64,000 bases of DNA from Runella slithyformis DSM 19594 (GTDB lineage: Bacteria > Bacteroidota > Bacteroidia > Cytophagales > Spirosomataceae): NCBI RefSeq assembly GCF_000218895.1, contig NC_015703.1, forward strand, positions 6,027,001 through 6,091,000, written 5' to 3'. The position numbers and the translations under genes were made by a program. Below, piece after piece: positions 48,603-58,819 of the stretch (position 1 is the stretch's first letter; each line of letters begins with the position of its first letter). The notes under the pieces are model-generated. The model was not told where the DNA came from, did not search any database, and saw only the letters and a list, made by a program, of their open reading frames with translations.

Positions 48603-49604
48603 TTAGATACTTTCCTGATACAGCACCTGTAACAATACCTGCCCTACGGCTTTCAGGGTATTGGCATCAATATTGCGCATGTCGTCCTCATGGGTATGCC
48701 AGTCATCAAAGAATGTTTTTTGAGTATTATTGAGTTGAAGATGAATGATATCTACCATGGGTATCTTAGCAATTTCATTCACAGGTAAATGGTCGTCGGT
48801 AATCGCCGCTCCATCCTGCTCTACAAAGTAAGCACTGTAGCCCAATTGGCTCGCCGTGTTCCATATCATACGAGTGACTTCATTGGCATATTGATTGGAA
48901 AACGCTTCTTTGGGAAACGTTGCCCCTTTGGCCCCCACCATATCCAACAAAACACCAAAGTAGGCCGAGTAGCCCGGAAGGTGTTTGTTGGCTGCCCAAT
49001 ATTGCGACCCCAAACAAAATCCCGTAAACTTATCTTTAGCTACGGCGGCATTGCCCCCGTCTTCCACGTCAAAAAAGATCAGGTCGACACCTACACCGGG
49101 CTTTTGAGCCGATACCTGAAGGGTACGGGCCAGCTCCAGCAATACACCCACGCCGCTGGCACCGTCATTGGCACCGTCGATGGGCCCTGCTTTATTGATC
49201 GGATCTTCATCGGCTACGGGGCGACTGTCCCAATGGGAGGCCAACAGGATTCGTTTGGTGGCCTGCGGATTGATACTCCCGATGATATTCCGGGCGTTGA
49301 GTTTTCGCCCGTCGTAGTGGATTGCGGTAAATTTCTGTTCGGTCACGGTGCACCCCAGGCGCTTCAGTTCGGCCACGAGGTAGTCACCACAGCGGGTATG
49401 AGCGGCTGAATTGGGCACCCGGGGGCCAAATTTCACCTGCTTTTCCACATAGGCATAAGCAGAATCTCCACTAAAAGACGGGGCTTTCACCATAGTTGTT
49501 GCGGTTTCACCGGCAGTGGTTTGTTCAGAGGATGGTTTGGAGTTGCAGTTAACCAAAGCCAAAACCAACGCTGACAGGTACAATCCTTTTCGGATTTTCT
49601 CCAT
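48603..49604 (-). CDS. M28-family metallopeptidase / glutaminyl cyclase-like
   Basis: 333 residues. N-terminal lipoprotein-like signal (LVNC at residue 20). The zinc-binding set fits the M28 family: His124 in LLASHWDSRP, Asp147 in DGANDGASG, and Glu181 in FFDVEDGG. Members are aminopeptidases or glutaminyl-peptide cyclases acting in the envelope. The HWDSRP form is also seen in glutaminyl cyclases. No clear operon partner. Confidence 0.88.
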   Translation of the reverse strand: MEKIRKGLYLSALVLALVNCNSKPSSEQTTAGETATTMVKAPSFSGDSAYAYVEKQVKFGPRVPNSAAHTRCGDYLVAELKRLGCTVTEQKFTAIHYDGRKLNARNIIGSINPQATKRILLASHWDSRPVADEDPINKAGPIDGANDGASGVGVLLELARTLQVSAQKPGVGVDLIFFDVEDGGNAAVAKDKFTGFCLGSQYWAANKHLPGYSAYFGVLLDMVGAKGATFPKEAFSNQYANEVTRMIWNTASQLGYSAYFVEQDGAAITDDHLPVNEIAKIPMVDIIHLQLNNTQKTFFDDWHTHEDDMRNIDANTLKAVGQVLLQVLYQESI

Positions 49605-49723
49605 AAGTAATGAGATTTTTAATGCAAAAGTTGCGGAATTTCGATGATTTTATAGATTCCGATTCATTCAGCATCAAATGTAAGCAAGAACCGCTAATCA
49701 ATGAACTCAACCCAAAAGATTGA

Positions 49724-50767
49724 TTACCTGAAATACAACTTAAATTTTAAGGCAGGTTTTTCAACAATGTGCCATGAGAACCAGGCCAGGGGTAAAATAA
49801 AGATAAACGCAAGTAAAATCTGTTGAAAGGGCGACATTTCGTTTCCCCAAAACGTAATGATCATCTGTTGAATAGGATAGGCATAGATGTAAATACCGTA
49901 GGAGTAATCTCCTCTGTCGCCAAAGTGATTCAGCGGTCCTTTTATCATGGACACGTACATAATCATATAGGAAAGACTGAAATAACGAACCCACATAATA
50001 GCCGCTAACGGAAGATACCCGGCATCTGCGATCAGATACATCAGCATCCAAGACCCGAAAGCAGCCAACGCCCACCGGCCATTCAACACGATCAGATGTC
50101 TATAAACATAGAAAAGCATCCCTAACGCAAAATAAATCCCAAAATCAATCAGATGGAAGATATTCAAATGGATGATTGGTAAAATCCGATTACCCTGAAG
50201 GGGTTCAAAGAAAAAACAATAAAGAATAAAAAAAGCGCAGAAAGCTAACAGAAACCATTGCCATTTTGACCGAAACAAAAAAACAGCGACAACCACAAAA
50301 ATATACATTGTAAACTCATAGGTCAGCGTCCACAGTGAGCCGTTGACTCCTGAATGTGGGTTTTGTTCAAAGACCCCGGGAAGCGTTGTATGGTTAAAAG
50401 GATACAGTTTAAGGTTATCAAAAAAAAGATAGGTATTTCTGTTAGTGAAGTATTCAGAAAGCGGAAGAGTCGTTGTAATACTTCCTACTATAAAAACCGT
50501 AAAGATAAGTGCAATCAATAGCCCGGGAAAAACCCGAAGTACGCGTTTCATAAGGTATGAAAAAGAAGAAGAGCTATGTATCCTGCTGTGTAATACACAA
50601 TAACCGCTGATCACAAAAAATATACATACGGCAATATGACCGGAGGGAAATAAGCCCAAACTCCACTGTTCAATAACATCCCGGCGGTCGTTAAGGGGAT
50701 ATACGTGGCCGACAATCACCAGTGATGCAGCCAAAAATCGTATAAAATGAAAGTTATTAGATTCCAT
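49724..50767 (-). CDS. Acyltransferase 3 family membrane protein (OafA-like)
   Basis: 347 residues with about ten membrane helices. N-terminal NNFHFIRFLAASLVIVGHVYPLN is the hallmark of this family, with the catalytic-type His after a small membrane segment. These proteins acetylate (or otherwise acylate) surface polysaccharides or exopolysaccharide at the inner membrane. The target is unknown. It is close to the SGNH hydrolase that is encoded next on the same strand. Confidence 0.9.
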   Translation of the reverse strand: MESNNFHFIRFLAASLVIVGHVYPLNDRRDVIEQWSLGLFPSGHIAVCIFFVISGYCVLHSRIHSSSSFSYLMKRVLRVFPGLLIALIFTVFIVGSITTTLPLSEYFTNRNTYLFFDNLKLYPFNHTTLPGVFEQNPHSGVNGSLWTLTYEFTMYIFVVVAVFLFRSKWQWFLLAFCAFFILYCFFFEPLQGNRILPIIHLNIFHLIDFGIYFALGMLFYVYRHLIVLNGRWALAAFGSWMLMYLIADAGYLPLAAIMWVRYFSLSYMIMYVSMIKGPLNHFGDRGDYSYGIYIYAYPIQQMIITFWGNEMSPFQQILLAFIFILPLAWFSWHIVEKPALKFKLYFR

Positions 50768-51169
50768 CCAATTTGTCTAAATGTAATAGTAATGGGATAT
50801 ATAATTGCGTATTAACAGTCGTCGGCTTTCAAAAAAATACAAATTTAAACACTGTACTCATTTCTTCCCCACTGCATCTACTCAGGCAGTTAAAAAGGAG
50901 GCCTTCCCAATATTTTCAGGGTTTTGCCAATATACTTACTATTCGTTGAAAAATAAATGATGCAGGTAACAGATCGATAGTTTACCTAAAAAAGCGCGTA
51001 TTACAGTACTTATGAGACATATTTATTTTTAGTGCAATCGGCACTTGGGCAGTACGAAAGAAAGAGGGATGTACCTGAAATCATAAAAAAGCATCTGAGA
51101 GCCGAAAAAAGGGTACTCAGATGCTTTTTGAATTTTTACAAAATCGACTAATTGCCTTGCCGGGCGAAA
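50768..51169. other. 402-bp gap with one strong terminator
   Basis: AT-rich sequence between the acyltransferase start and the SGNH gene stop, both minus strand. It contains the bidirectional terminator at 51085-51129. I see no gene in it. The promoter of the acyltransferase should lie in the first 150 bases, but I could not pick a single box. Confidence 0.7.
51085..51129. terminator. Bidirectional Rho-independent terminator
   Basis: A 9-bp stem gcatctgag (51091-51099) / ctcagatgc (51116-51124) with a run of A before and T after, so it works in both directions. It lies about 45 bp after the stop of the SGNH hydrolase gene (minus strand). Confidence 0.8.
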
Positions 51170-52189
51170 TTATTTAATTTTTTCATAAATTAAATCCGCG
51201 ATAGCCTTCATACCCTTGTCGTTGGGGTGCATCGCAACACCGGGATCCGTAAATAATCCGTAAGCATAATTACTGTTATCTTTCCCAATTTCGATCAAAT
51301 TTACCCAATCATATCCATTTTCATCCGCCACTTCTTTAAGGACGGCATTGGTATTGGGGAAACCCTGCCAAAAAACACTTGTAATAACCACCCTGGCAGA
51401 AGAATTTTGCCTAACCATATTGATAAATTTGATAATGGTTTCCTTATAGGCTTTGTTTGCTTTTCCGTCCTGCATTGGTATTTCCCAATCTTTCACGTTT
51501 TCACCAAAGCGCAAAACAATCAGATCGCTTTCCTGAAAAGTAGTTTTCGAGTATCTTAGTTGGTTCTCAAAATCATAATTATTGAAATCGTTTTCAATCC
51601 GGCCGGTCGGAAATATCTTCACTTTGGTATCGCTGTAGGTAGCCTGAAGATATCTTTCCAGGGTTGATTTATAATCTTTATCGGGTGCTGAGGCAGCCAT
51701 CCCCCAATTCCCGGTCCAACCGATCGGTTCATAGGGCAGATGTTGCGTAAAGCTATTGCCTATAAGCAGCACCTGTTTGTAAAATAGTTGGTAAGTATGC
51801 TTCTGAATCTCTGAAGTAGACGTCCCAAGCCTTGTTCGAACGGAAAGGGTTCCTGATCTTTTAAGGGCGGCTTCGGTTCCTGTTTTCCAACTATTATCGA
51901 AATCCCACATATACTCAAAAGTAAGCTGCGACAATGTATTGGCACTTTGAATGTTTAATCCAACAGGTATATCAAATGAGATGACGGTTCCGAAAGGATA
52001 CTGTCCGCTTTGCAAATTGATAAGCGGAGCAGGAAGAGTAGTCGGAGGAGGTAATGCAAAATCTTTCCCAACTATTTTTACCGTAACGGGTATGCATTTT
52101 GTATTGTTGCAATCTACTGTTTGAGCAGCTGTGTTAAAGTACAAAAGTAAAAGACAACATACCGAACCAATTTTAACAAAGTGAACCAT
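51170..52189 (-). CDS. Exported SGNH/GDSL-type hydrolase
   Basis: 339 residues from ATG 52189, which gives a signal peptide ending near NTAAQ; ATG 52213 and 52285 are further upstream. The first half (about 25-145) is a beta domain with no clear family. The SGNH fold follows: LLIGNSFTQH with the GxSx block-I Ser, the Gly/Asn blocks in VLRFGENVKDW, and MHPNDKGMKAIADLIY holding the catalytic Asp-x-x-His region. Such esterases act on polysaccharide acyl groups, consistent with the acyltransferase gene next to it. Confidence 0.85.
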   Translation of the reverse strand: MVHFVKIGSVCCLLLLYFNTAAQTVDCNNTKCIPVTVKIVGKDFALPPPTTLPAPLINLQSGQYPFGTVISFDIPVGLNIQSANTLSQLTFEYMWDFDNSWKTGTEAALKRSGTLSVRTRLGTSTSEIQKHTYQLFYKQVLLIGNSFTQHLPYEPIGWTGNWGMAASAPDKDYKSTLERYLQATYSDTKVKIFPTGRIENDFNNYDFENQLRYSKTTFQESDLIVLRFGENVKDWEIPMQDGKANKAYKETIIKFINMVRQNSSARVVITSVFWQGFPNTNAVLKEVADENGYDWVNLIEIGKDNSNYAYGLFTDPGVAMHPNDKGMKAIADLIYEKIK

Positions 52190-52346
52190 GTTTATCCTCA
52201 GGTTACATATCATATATTTCAATCCAAAACAAATTGGCAAAAAACATGCCAATCTATCAATACTCTTCACAACCTTCCCTCCCATTGTATTAAAAAATGG
52301 GCTTTTTTATTGTTGATCCACTTTTAAAACTGCACTGATTGGGATA

Positions 52347-55300
52347 CTACTGTTTGGAGATCTTAATAACTTTTTCCACCGTATCCCCATTTAATACTTG
52401 GAGAAAATAGATATTGGGAGATATTCTGTAGGGGGTCAGATCAATGTAAGCAACGTCATCAATAATCATTATTTCTTTGCGACCTGAAAAAATGGTTTGG
52501 CCCGATAAAGAGACTACGTTAAACCCTGCCGAATTTCGGTCAAAGCCTTTGGGAAGCTTAAGATTACACACCTCACTGAAAGGATTGGGATAGACCTGCC
52601 AGTCAGACAGAGGCTGAGTAGTTTGAATCTTAAATCGAATTGTTGCCGCACTCACCTGCAACGAATCATTAAAGGCAGTCGCTTCCAGCGTGTAGGTGCC
52701 GGCTACCGGTGTAAATCCGGCGGTTTCATCAAAAAGCGCAAAGGGAAAGCGATCGGCTACCGTTATTTTTTGATAAGGCCCTGTCAGTTTAAAGCGTACT
52801 TTTTTGACAGGTGCTTCGCAATTGGCATAAATGGTGATTTTTTCGGGAATCGAGGATTGCAGTAATATGTCATCGTTCGACAAGGGACCGATGAACCGGC
52901 GCTCCCCTACTTTGCCTGCCTGTATCAACTCAAAGTTGATGGCAGCGTAGCGTACATTAATCGTGAAAGTCACATCGGCAGCTGTTTCGTCATCATCAAT
53001 AGCTCGTATGGTGACGGTGTAGGTACCTGCCTGCATGGCTACACCCGCTATTTCATTGTTTTTAAATGTCAGCCAGGAAGGCAGGTTTGGAGTTTCAATT
53101 TTATCTACATAACCGTTTGTATCATAAAACAGGGAATCAGGCACCCGATAAGAAAACTTTTGGGTAGAGAACAGCTGCACATTTGGTAACGAATACCGCG
53201 CAACGGGCGGCAAATTTTTCGCCCCCTGCAGGTCTACTTTTATCACAAACGGGATCTCGACCGAATCGCCCCCGTTATCATAGGCTCGAATCCCTACTCT
53301 GTACGTTCCCAATTCAGCGGGGGTACCCTGTAATTCCGTACCCGTAAACCGAAGCCACGAAGGCAGCTTGGCCGCTCCAACCCGAACGACTTCCCCATCG
53401 GGATCAGTAAACAGATTGGGAGAAATCTTAAAACGAAAAGCTTTGTTGACCGCAATGATTTTTTCCGGAAGTACCTGTCTGGCCACAGGGGGCTTGTTAA
53501 GCACTTTCACTTTGAAGGAGGTTTCCACAAATGCGCTGTCGTCATCATACGCCCGAAGGGTAACGGTAAATGTCCCCTGCTCCTGCGGATAAGCCGAAAA
53601 CTCCTTAGGTGTGTACGTCATCCAAGACCTGAGACCGCTTGCGCGCACCCGTACAATGACTCCGTCGGGATCATCAAAGTGATCGCCCTGAAACTGATAG
53701 AAAATCAATTGATTCAGCGAGCCTTCCAAATCAGGGACAGGCCGCCTGGCCAAGGGCTTGATATTGATATTTGTCACTTTAAGATTAAAGCTCATCGTCA
53801 CCGTTGCACCCTCATCGTCGGTGGCACGCAGGGTTATTCTATTATCTCCCAAAATATCAGGTACATTGCCCGACAGCACACCGTTCGACAACCCAAGCCA
53901 TTGTGGTTTTTCAACGGCTTCAATTTTAACAATATCCCCGTCGGGGTCTGTAAAGGCATCTTTCGGCAGGGTATAACTGAACGATTTCCGAGGCTTGCTT
54001 CCACGCTCGGTAATTTGATTGGTAACAATTGGCAGGACATTGTTGCTCAGAGGTTTCCAATACTCATCCGACAATATATCTTCCTTTAATTCAATATGAA
54101 CCGGACGGGGATTGTACCCCACTTTTTCCAACCATCTTTTTTCCACATTTTTCATAGTGGAATCCAGCGACTCCGTCAGCGTATAAGAAATGGACTGTGA
54201 AGGCTTAATCTCAGCCAAAGGGGCATTTATCCAACGGTTGGCCACTTCCCGCATCATGCGCATGGCTTCGGCCTCGGGCGAAGAAATCACTAAAGTAACC
54301 ACTTTGCTCCCGTGCTCAAAACATTCATTAAATTGACGTACCAGCAAGTCATAAGGGGTTTGGGAAGTAAAAAATACCTCGTTGAGTACCCATCGGTTTG
54401 GGCTGTTGGAACGTAACACATCCGTAATCCAACGGTGATTATAATACGGGTCATTATGAACTTTGGAACCATCTGCTTTTTGGTCCAGACTTTTAAAACC
54501 ATAGCTCACCAGCATAGCCGAAAAATCGGCCGTTACCGCTCCATATTCATTTACTATTTTATATTGCGGATTTATCTGTTTTATGCCGGCTATTGTTTGG
54601 TCAATGTAATTTTTAAGCTGTGAATGGGAAAATATGTACCAATCTTTGCCGGCTTTGGTCTGATAGGCAGGGTATGGATTGTAAGCTGTCCGCGGCGGAA
54701 ACAGGGTCTGAAAAGAAGTATGTTTTGTTCCCCAATGATAATTGAGTTTATTGATCCGCTTATACCGTTTTTCGGCCCATATTCGAAATGAATCCAGCGA
54801 AGAGTCAGAATAATCAAAGCCGGCCAGATACTGTTTGCCGCCCTCAAAATTTGTTTCATGCGGATACCCCAATTCCTGCGTTGCTAAATTACCAAAGGAA
54901 ATGTACAGAATCTTCCCTTGGTTTTGGTAAGAATTGTACCGCCGGCAAACCTCCCGGATAAAATTTTGGGACTTGGTAACGGTAGGTTGATGAGAAAAAC
55001 TGAAACAGGTCCGATCATAGATGCCCGTCACAGGCCGCCCCAAATCGTCCTTCATGGTTTCTTTGGGCGTCCAAAAACCATTTAAACGGTAAGAAAGCCG
55101 GCCTACAATGATCCGTAGAGCTATTTTTGCGTTTGTTTTTGCAATGTATTCGATCTGTCGGTCATATTGACGCCAATCGGGAGGGGAAGTATTGTTTTTA
55201 TAGACTTCATCCCACTGGATGGTTAGGGCTACGAGATTGCAACCGTTATTGATCGAGGCTTCAATGATGTCCATCCCCGCCTCCGGCCTCGGATCAAGGT

Positions 55301-55442
55301 TCAGCAATTGCAGACCAACGTATCTTTGAGAGTCATTATTCTGCGCAACCACGGCGGTCATAAAGCAAAAACACGCTGAAAAAACGATTACTTTCCGCCA
55401 GTTTGTATCAACATATACGATACCCGATTTCCAACTCCGCAT
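52347..55442 (-). CDS. GH-A-like (GH42-type) cargo with cadherin-like repeats and T9SS domain
   Basis: 1,031 residues. Signal peptide (cleavage near AVVAQ), then a TIM-barrel domain (about 40-470). In it Glu190 in ATQELGYP and Glu354 in VLNEVFF are in the usual acid/base and nucleophile places of clan GH-A, closest to GH42 beta-galactosidases. Four or five cadherin/Ig-like (He_PIG/CADG) repeats (about 485-870) of the kind KVEVSGLPPWLTFxxN follow, and the C-terminal T9SS domain begins WQVYPNPFSE. Surface or secreted polysaccharide enzyme. It is 9 bp from the paralog on the same strand and has extra repeats. Confidence 0.85.
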   Translation of the reverse strand: MRSWKSGIVYVDTNWRKVIVFSACFCFMTAVVAQNNDSQRYVGLQLLNLDPRPEAGMDIIEASINNGCNLVALTIQWDEVYKNNTSPPDWRQYDRQIEYIAKTNAKIALRIIVGRLSYRLNGFWTPKETMKDDLGRPVTGIYDRTCFSFSHQPTVTKSQNFIREVCRRYNSYQNQGKILYISFGNLATQELGYPHETNFEGGKQYLAGFDYSDSSLDSFRIWAEKRYKRINKLNYHWGTKHTSFQTLFPPRTAYNPYPAYQTKAGKDWYIFSHSQLKNYIDQTIAGIKQINPQYKIVNEYGAVTADFSAMLVSYGFKSLDQKADGSKVHNDPYYNHRWITDVLRSNSPNRWVLNEVFFTSQTPYDLLVRQFNECFEHGSKVVTLVISSPEAEAMRMMREVANRWINAPLAEIKPSQSISYTLTESLDSTMKNVEKRWLEKVGYNPRPVHIELKEDILSDEYWKPLSNNVLPIVTNQITERGSKPRKSFSYTLPKDAFTDPDGDIVKIEAVEKPQWLGLSNGVLSGNVPDILGDNRITLRATDDEGATVTMSFNLKVTNINIKPLARRPVPDLEGSLNQLIFYQFQGDHFDDPDGVIVRVRASGLRSWMTYTPKEFSAYPQEQGTFTVTLRAYDDDSAFVETSFKVKVLNKPPVARQVLPEKIIAVNKAFRFKISPNLFTDPDGEVVRVGAAKLPSWLRFTGTELQGTPAELGTYRVGIRAYDNGGDSVEIPFVIKVDLQGAKNLPPVARYSLPNVQLFSTQKFSYRVPDSLFYDTNGYVDKIETPNLPSWLTFKNNEIAGVAMQAGTYTVTIRAIDDDETAADVTFTINVRYAAINFELIQAGKVGERRFIGPLSNDDILLQSSIPEKITIYANCEAPVKKVRFKLTGPYQKITVADRFPFALFDETAGFTPVAGTYTLEATAFNDSLQVSAATIRFKIQTTQPLSDWQVYPNPFSEVCNLKLPKGFDRNSAGFNVVSLSGQTIFSGRKEIMIIDDVAYIDLTPYRISPNIYFLQVLNGDTVEKVIKISKQ

Positions 55443-55451
55443 ACTGCTTTT

Positions 55452-58007
55452 TTATTGCTTTAAAAATTTAAATACTTCCCAGAAGAAATCACCTTTTTGT
55501 AATTTCAAAAAATAAAGTCCCGGGGGAAGCGCCAACTCCCTTAAGTTTATGGATAGCAGTTGGTTTGTAACGGAAGCGGCATTGAGCAGCACCGGCAGCG
55601 TTTGCCCCTCGGTATTCACCAACTGTATCTTTTGAACAGCAACTTTGTCAGGAAGCTTGATGTTCAGAAACTCATTGCAGGGATTGGGGTATAAAGTCCA
55701 ATCCGTCAATGATATCGGCAGTTTCGTAACGGGGTCAGTTGCAATCAGTTGAAAACGGTAGGTGATGGAAGAAATTAATTCCTTTTGAAAATACGCATTT
55801 CCTTTTAACTGATATGAGCCAACGACCGTTGGAAAACCGCCATCTCCCTTAAAAAGGGCGAAAGGAGAACTTTCAGGCTGCGCCTTTTGGGCGTAGGTCC
55901 CCGTAAGCTGAAGTTCAAATTCATCGAAAACAGCATCACAGGACGCGTAAATATTGAGCAGCGGCGGTAGGCCGGATGCTTCAAGTGCTTCACCGTTTTG
56001 CAGGCGTTTAATCAGAAATCGTTCCCCCGGTTTACCCGCCTGAACTAAGTCAAATGATACCACCGGATAACTGACCGTAATGGTAAAGGTGGTTTGTACT
56101 ACGGCATCTTCATCATCGAAGGCACGTACCGTAACGATATAAACGCCTACGGTATCGGCCAGTCCCCTTATTTCTTTTCTCCCAAACTGTGCCCATCGGG
56201 GCAGTCCCGTAACTTCCAACCGACTGATGAAGCCATCCGGGTCGGAAAAAGTTTGGTCGGATATCGTATAAGTAAATGGCTGTTTGTAAACTCCTTTAGC
56301 AGCGGGGATGGCTTGCTGCAACACAGGTACCTGATTGGCTCGCCCGGTATTGTCTACAATAATGGTAAAGGCGGTTTCGACACTTGCCCCGTCATCATCG
56401 GTTGCTCTGAGAAGCATTCTATAAATGCCCGTTTGCGCAGGAGTACCGGAAAATACGTTATTTTGAAAGGTTAACCATGGAGGCAATCCGCTGACCTCCA
56501 CTTTTTCAATGGCGCCATCAATATCGGCAAATACTTCTGATTTCAGCCGGTAGGTAAAATCGGTATGTACTTTAATATACTTGGTCGGCATCATATTTTG
56601 TACTGCCGGAGGCTGATTAATTGACCCCTGAAGTGTATCGGTCAACAAGTCTTCTACCATCCGAATATTGACGGGTTTTCGATTTGATACATGCCCCGCT
56701 CGATTGAGCCATTCGCTATACACGCCGCCGCTGTAATACCCGAACTCAACCACGCGGGAAAGTGTATAACTCATCTGATCGACGGGGTTGACTGCCGAAA
56801 AAGGCTTTTTCAGCCACTTCTCCTCCGTTTGGCGAATGATCGGGCGCACCAGGTCAAGGGTTGCCCGGGTATCAATGACCATACTGACCCAATGCGCTCC
56901 GTGCTCAAAATTTTCATCAATTTGTTTGGGAATAAGGTCAGGACTTTGTCCCTGTTTCAATATGGGAAAAACTTCATTTAATACCCACTGCCCGGGAAGA
57001 ACATTACTCCTTAAAAGATCAGTGGAGAATCGGTGGTCGTAGAGCAGGTCGTCATTGATCTTGACGCCGTCTGTGGTACGATTTAGATCTCTGAAGGCCA
57101 GCGTGCCGCAGAAAACGCTGATCTGGTCAAAAACGGAACCGAAATCGGTCATTACGCGGTAACTACTGTTTACTTCTTTGATGGTCTGCGTGGTCTGTTC
57201 CACAAATTGTTTGAATACCGCATGACGAAAAACATACCAGTCACGACCTGCCGCCCCCCAAAATACCTGTTCACGGTACTTAAACGACACAGGCGGAGTT
57301 ACTTCTTCAAAACTGCGGTATTCCGTTTCCCAAAAAACATTCAGCCGGGCAATTTTTTTGTATTTACGGGTTAACCAAATGCGAAATTCCTGCTGCATGG
57401 ACGGCGAATAATCAAACACCGTGGGATAATTCCAACCCTCGGGGGCGTTTTCATGATAATAGGCCGTCTCCTGCGTAGGGGTTGTGGAAACCGATACCCA
57501 CGAGATAATGCCCTGTTGCTGTAAGTTATTATACCGTTGACACACTTCTTTGATAAATGCCCGGGCTTTTTCAACCGAAGGGCGGTGAGCATAACTGAAA
57601 TACGTGGCACTGTAGCCCGAGATCAACGCCTGCCCCTGCTGATCGCGCTGTCGGTGTTCGTTCTCCCAAAAGCCCTGAATTCGACTTACATGTCGACCTA
57701 CTAAAATGCGAAGGGCTATTTTTACGCCTAATTTTTGGGCAAGGTTGATCTGATTGTCATATTTGCGCCAATCGGCCTGAGAAGTGGAAGTAGTATAGAC
57801 CTGATCCCAATAAATGGTCAAATGTACGGCATTACAGCCCGCTTTGACCCCTCCCTCCAGCAAATCAAGGTCAATATCCAGCGAGCGATTGGTATTCAAC
57901 AGCAAAACAGCCAAATACCGCTGCCCGTCATTGGCCGAAGTAAGGTGGGAAAGCAACAGTAAAACACACCCAAAAACCCACAAACATATACGCTGCAACT
58001 GCCTCAT
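55452..58007 (-). CDS. GH-A-like cargo, paralog with fewer repeats, T9SS domain
   Basis: 851 residues with a signal peptide (near LTSAND). TIM-barrel domain (about 30-460) with Glu180 in PTQETAYYHE and Glu344 in VLNEVFP at corresponding positions to its neighbour, and the shared WDQVYTTSTSQADWRKYD and KIALRILVGR segments. Only two cadherin-like repeats (about 465-650), a beta domain, and a T9SS domain starting WTLYPNPCNE. The pair arose by tandem duplication followed by gain or loss of repeats. Substrate unknown. Confidence 0.86.
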   Translation of the reverse strand: MRQLQRICLWVFGCVLLLLSHLTSANDGQRYLAVLLLNTNRSLDIDLDLLEGGVKAGCNAVHLTIYWDQVYTTSTSQADWRKYDNQINLAQKLGVKIALRILVGRHVSRIQGFWENEHRQRDQQGQALISGYSATYFSYAHRPSVEKARAFIKEVCQRYNNLQQQGIISWVSVSTTPTQETAYYHENAPEGWNYPTVFDYSPSMQQEFRIWLTRKYKKIARLNVFWETEYRSFEEVTPPVSFKYREQVFWGAAGRDWYVFRHAVFKQFVEQTTQTIKEVNSSYRVMTDFGSVFDQISVFCGTLAFRDLNRTTDGVKINDDLLYDHRFSTDLLRSNVLPGQWVLNEVFPILKQGQSPDLIPKQIDENFEHGAHWVSMVIDTRATLDLVRPIIRQTEEKWLKKPFSAVNPVDQMSYTLSRVVEFGYYSGGVYSEWLNRAGHVSNRKPVNIRMVEDLLTDTLQGSINQPPAVQNMMPTKYIKVHTDFTYRLKSEVFADIDGAIEKVEVSGLPPWLTFQNNVFSGTPAQTGIYRMLLRATDDDGASVETAFTIIVDNTGRANQVPVLQQAIPAAKGVYKQPFTYTISDQTFSDPDGFISRLEVTGLPRWAQFGRKEIRGLADTVGVYIVTVRAFDDEDAVVQTTFTITVSYPVVSFDLVQAGKPGERFLIKRLQNGEALEASGLPPLLNIYASCDAVFDEFELQLTGTYAQKAQPESSPFALFKGDGGFPTVVGSYQLKGNAYFQKELISSITYRFQLIATDPVTKLPISLTDWTLYPNPCNEFLNIKLPDKVAVQKIQLVNTEGQTLPVLLNAASVTNQLLSINLRELALPPGLYFLKLQKGDFFWEVFKFLKQ

Positions 58008-58116
58008 TTAGGTTAGGTTAAAAATCTTCAATGGAATAAAAAGCAAAAAGTCAGCAGTAAGGCAACTTCTGTTTCATTGCGCAACTGCTAACCTTTTTAT
58101 CTTACTTCTTACTATG

Positions 58117-58629
58117 TTAGATCGTTTTCTTACCCGATATACGAAGGGTATAGGTGTAAGAAGCTCCGGTAGAGTCTTTGGCACTTGTTACCTCTTCAAT
58201 ATTGATCGCGGTTTTGGTAATGGTGCCGATCTTAACGCCCGTCTCAAGCATCTCAAATTGTCCGGAAGCGCCTTCAATTTTCTTTAATTCAATCCCGGTA
58301 TAGGCAAAATTATCTTTTTGGGTCTGACCGTTAGACAATTTCGCGGTTTGCGTAAACGTAATGTTTACAATGTTTGAAGCCGTTTTAGCAACGTCCAGGA
58401 CCGCATTCACTTCATAGCCTATCCCCGTACTCGTGGTTCCTTTGAGGGGATAAACGGTTGTTTCGGCATACTCGGTGGGTGAAGAGGCATATTTATACGC
58501 ATCAGTAATTTTATCCACTGTATAGCTTCCAATAACCTGCTCAGCGGGTTCCGGCTCAGGTTCCGATTTTGAACAGCCGGCCAATAAGGCGGTCGATATA
58601 AATAAGGCAGCGTAAATGTATTTTTTCAT
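58117..58629 (-). CDS. Small lipoprotein of unknown function
   Basis: 170 residues with lipobox LLAGC (Cys19) followed by a charged/Pro-rich linker (SEPEPEPAEQ) and an all-beta domain (GSYTVDKITDAYKYA ... YTYTLRISGKKTI). It looks like a lipocalin/DUF-type exported beta-barrel found in many Bacteroidota lipoproteins. It lies upstream of the GH-like pair on the same strand, about 110 bp away. Confidence 0.8.
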   Translation of the reverse strand: MKKYIYAALFISTALLAGCSKSEPEPEPAEQVIGSYTVDKITDAYKYASSPTEYAETTVYPLKGTTSTGIGYEVNAVLDVAKTASNIVNITFTQTAKLSNGQTQKDNFAYTGIELKKIEGASGQFEMLETGVKIGTITKTAINIEEVTSAKDSTGASYTYTLRISGKKTI

Positions 58630-58674
58630 TTCCGGAATAGTTATAGAGTGGTTATTACGTTTTGATTAACGAAA

Positions 58675-58705
58675 CAAAGTATGAAATTAGTCAATTATCA
58701 GCAAA
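58675..58705 (-). promoter_or_regulatory. Possible promoter of the 58-kb lipoprotein gene
   Basis: On the minus strand TTTG (58705-58702), 20 bases, then TACTTTG (58681-58675), 46 bp before the ATG. Spacing suits a Bacteroidota -33/-7 pair, but the -7 box is one base short of TAnnTTTG. Confidence 0.35.
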
Positions 58706-58819
58706 TAAAATCACCCAAAAACGGTTATTTTTTCTCGGCTGCGTCTCAGAATATCCGTAAAGACCCCTAAGATTAAGCCGACTTCCACCCTTAAAGTTCC
58801 CCATCAAAAGCAAAGGCAG

